Origin: Spirogloea muscicola
Taxonomy: Eukaryota; Streptophyta; Zygnematophyceae; Spirogloeales; Spirogloeaceae
Assembly: GCA_009602725.1 (NCBI GenBank)
Contig: WELB01000167.1
Location: 66,239 to 130,238, forward strand
Direction of reading: 5' to 3'
Length of the DNA stretch: 64,000 nucleotides
Of the stretch, positions 62,491 to 64,000 are shown one piece after another. Both the position numbers and the translations under genes were made by a program. The notes below the pieces were generated by a model that saw nothing but the letters and a program-made list of their open reading frames with translations, did not search any database and had not been told where the DNA came from. Position 1 is the stretch's first letter. Each line of letters opens with the position of its first letter.

Positions 62491-64000
62491 AGTTTTCTCC
62501 ATTTAAGAGTAACTGGTAACTGGTAACTGGCTTACATGATTGAATCGTATCTACCGTTAAGAAGTCCCAAACGGTACCGGTAGCTCTGCTCAACTGTACG
62601 TAGCTTAGTACGGCCCGAGGCCCCGGGTCCGTACTGCACGTGCTCCGCCCAGGAGGCGCCGCTTCGCGCCTCCTTGGAGCCGGCCGAGGCGCCGCGTCGC
62701 GCCGCCCGAGGCGCCGCATCGCGCCTCCTTGAAGCCACCCGAGGCGCCGCGTCGCGCCGCCCAAGGTGAAACGTCCTAAACCCTATACACGCAGTTACAG
62801 GTTAGTACGTCCTGATTGGGTTCGGTCAATGGGGATTAAGAAGCAAAACCCCTACAGTGAAGTTCTAATACCACACATCTTACCCTGAGGCGCCGCCAGA
62901 AGGCGGCGACTCTACTGAGGGTACGGCTTAAAAGCTGTCCCCGCATGGGGCGCAGCCATGGTACTTACGGAGAGCCGGCGATCCGCACCAACGAGCTGCG
63001 GAAATGGGCTGGGCAGCAGACGGCAGCAGCAGGGCTGTGGCGGCGGCTGCAGCAGCAGGCAAGCAGAGCTCTGCCTCTCTTTGGCCTCACTGATCGAACT
63101 CTCCGTTTCGGTCTCAGCCGACTACTTGTGATGCTTCAATGCCACCCCCCTCCAGGGTGTGTGGGAGCCGCTTCAAGGCCCACCCCGTCAGCGGCGGGCC
63201 TCACGAAGGTCGGTCGCGGGGACACGTTACGTCCACGTGAAGACCTCAAGGGGCCCATAGGGTGGACATGTAACGGGCGGACCGCGAGGGACCCTTAGGA
63301 CATGTGACGTCCACGGGCGGACCTCGAGGACATCGCAAGACAGGGTCACGCCAAGCGGCAAAACGCTGGCGGTAGATAACAATGCGCGTTGGAGAATACA
63401 GGGAGATGGGCCCGCGCTACAGAATACACATGTACGCGGTAAGGGGAGGGTAATGCGCCTAGACGGGCGGAACGCTACACGAAGCGCCGCGTCGTGCCAC
63501 CCGAGGCGCCGCGTCGCGCCTCCTTGATGCCGCACAAGGCACCCCGTCGTATCTAATTGGTTCTGCCAAGGCGCCCCTTCGCGCCGTCCAATGGCGTCGC
63601 GTTGCGCGCCGCTTCGCGTCTCCTTGGAGTCGCCCAAGGCGCCGCTTCGCGCCTCCTTTGAGCCGCCCAAGGCGCCGCTCTTCGTGTTACCTTTGTCCGG
63701 CCCGCCACTCCGGGGGAGGTCTTGGGGGCAACCCTCGTCACACCCTCGGAGGGGAGGGGTCGCAGATAGAACGATTGTCAGTAGTAGGCCGCTTATCAGT
63801 AGTAGGCCGAGGCCAGACTTCGAAGTCGGACCCGTGACGCCAAGAGAGGCCCAGCGCTGCTGCTGCCTGCTGCCGCAGCCGCCGCCACAGCTCTGCTGCT
63901 GCCGCCTGCTGCTTACTCCGGCGCTGCAGCTCATCGCTTCGGGCCTCGCCGGCTCTTTGTAAGTACCATAGCTGCGCCCTTTGCGAGGACAGCTGCTGAC
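62491..64000 (+). mobile_element. LTR family C split by a solo LTR B (fossils)
   Basis: LTR C (plus strand) starts after the purine tract at 62491, runs to 62766, and resumes at 63480 to the window end; the same sequence is continuous in the LTR at 44736-45588. Between the halves lies a complete LTR B in minus orientation (62767-63479, 713 bases, TG...CA). So B inserted into C. A perfect target duplication is not seen (CAAGG against CGAAG). LTR C is rich in GGCGCCGCGTCGCGCC-like repeats. Confidence 0.6.

Overview
This is eukaryotic nuclear DNA, most likely from a green-lineage alga (Viridiplantae). The host genes are intron-rich with GT-AG borders, and their exons are GC-rich. Three of them point to the plant lineage: a UDP-apiose/UDP-xylose synthase, a bacterial-type YchF/EngD GTPase of the plastid kind, and CCS1 of the plastid cytochrome c assembly system. 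Short CCG/GCC triplet runs lie at or near several start codons. I cannot decide from sequence alone whether it is a streptophyte or a chlorophyte.

Host genes fill 0.5-32.2 kb. Exon by exon I could follow an aldo-keto reductase (513-2990, +, 9 exons), YchF/EngD (4761-8055, -, 11 exons), CCS1 (8812 to the assembly gap at 11442, -), UDP-apiose/xylose synthase (14085-17215, +, 10 exons), an unrecognised protein with a C-terminal membrane anchor (26653-30316, +) and a small multi-pass membrane protein that looks conserved in plants and algae (30535-32210, -). In each gene the intron phases match from exon to exon, and the protein lengths fit the families where the family is known. Between these genes, at 12.2-13.4, 19.4-22.3 and 25.8-26.5 kb, lie debris of one LINE family. 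Its copies end in a shared C-terminus and a 3'-UTR hairpin.

From about 33 kb to the end the window is almost entirely transposon. At 33.0-36.7 kb two R2-like LINE copies meet tail to tail. A Ty1/copia pol remnant follows (36.7-37.8 kb). From 38 kb on there is a nested pile of Ty3/gypsy elements: one long minus-strand copy (about 39.3-45.6 kb), one decayed plus-strand copy (45.6-50.2 kb), and many LTRs of at least four families. Several short elements carry an LTR, gag and a chromodomain tail but no pol. A solo LTR at 51306-51846 has a perfect 5-bp target duplication. I see no CRISPR, operon, rRNA or tRNA gene.

The host genes do unrelated jobs: carbonyl reduction, plastid translation/stress GTPase, haem attachment to plastid c-type cytochromes, and cell-wall nucleotide-sugar supply. 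The window reads as an ordinary gene-rich stretch running into a heterochromatin-like transposon nest. The best leads for new biology are the shared LINE 3' hairpin, the gag-chromodomain elements without pol, and two unnamed membrane proteins.
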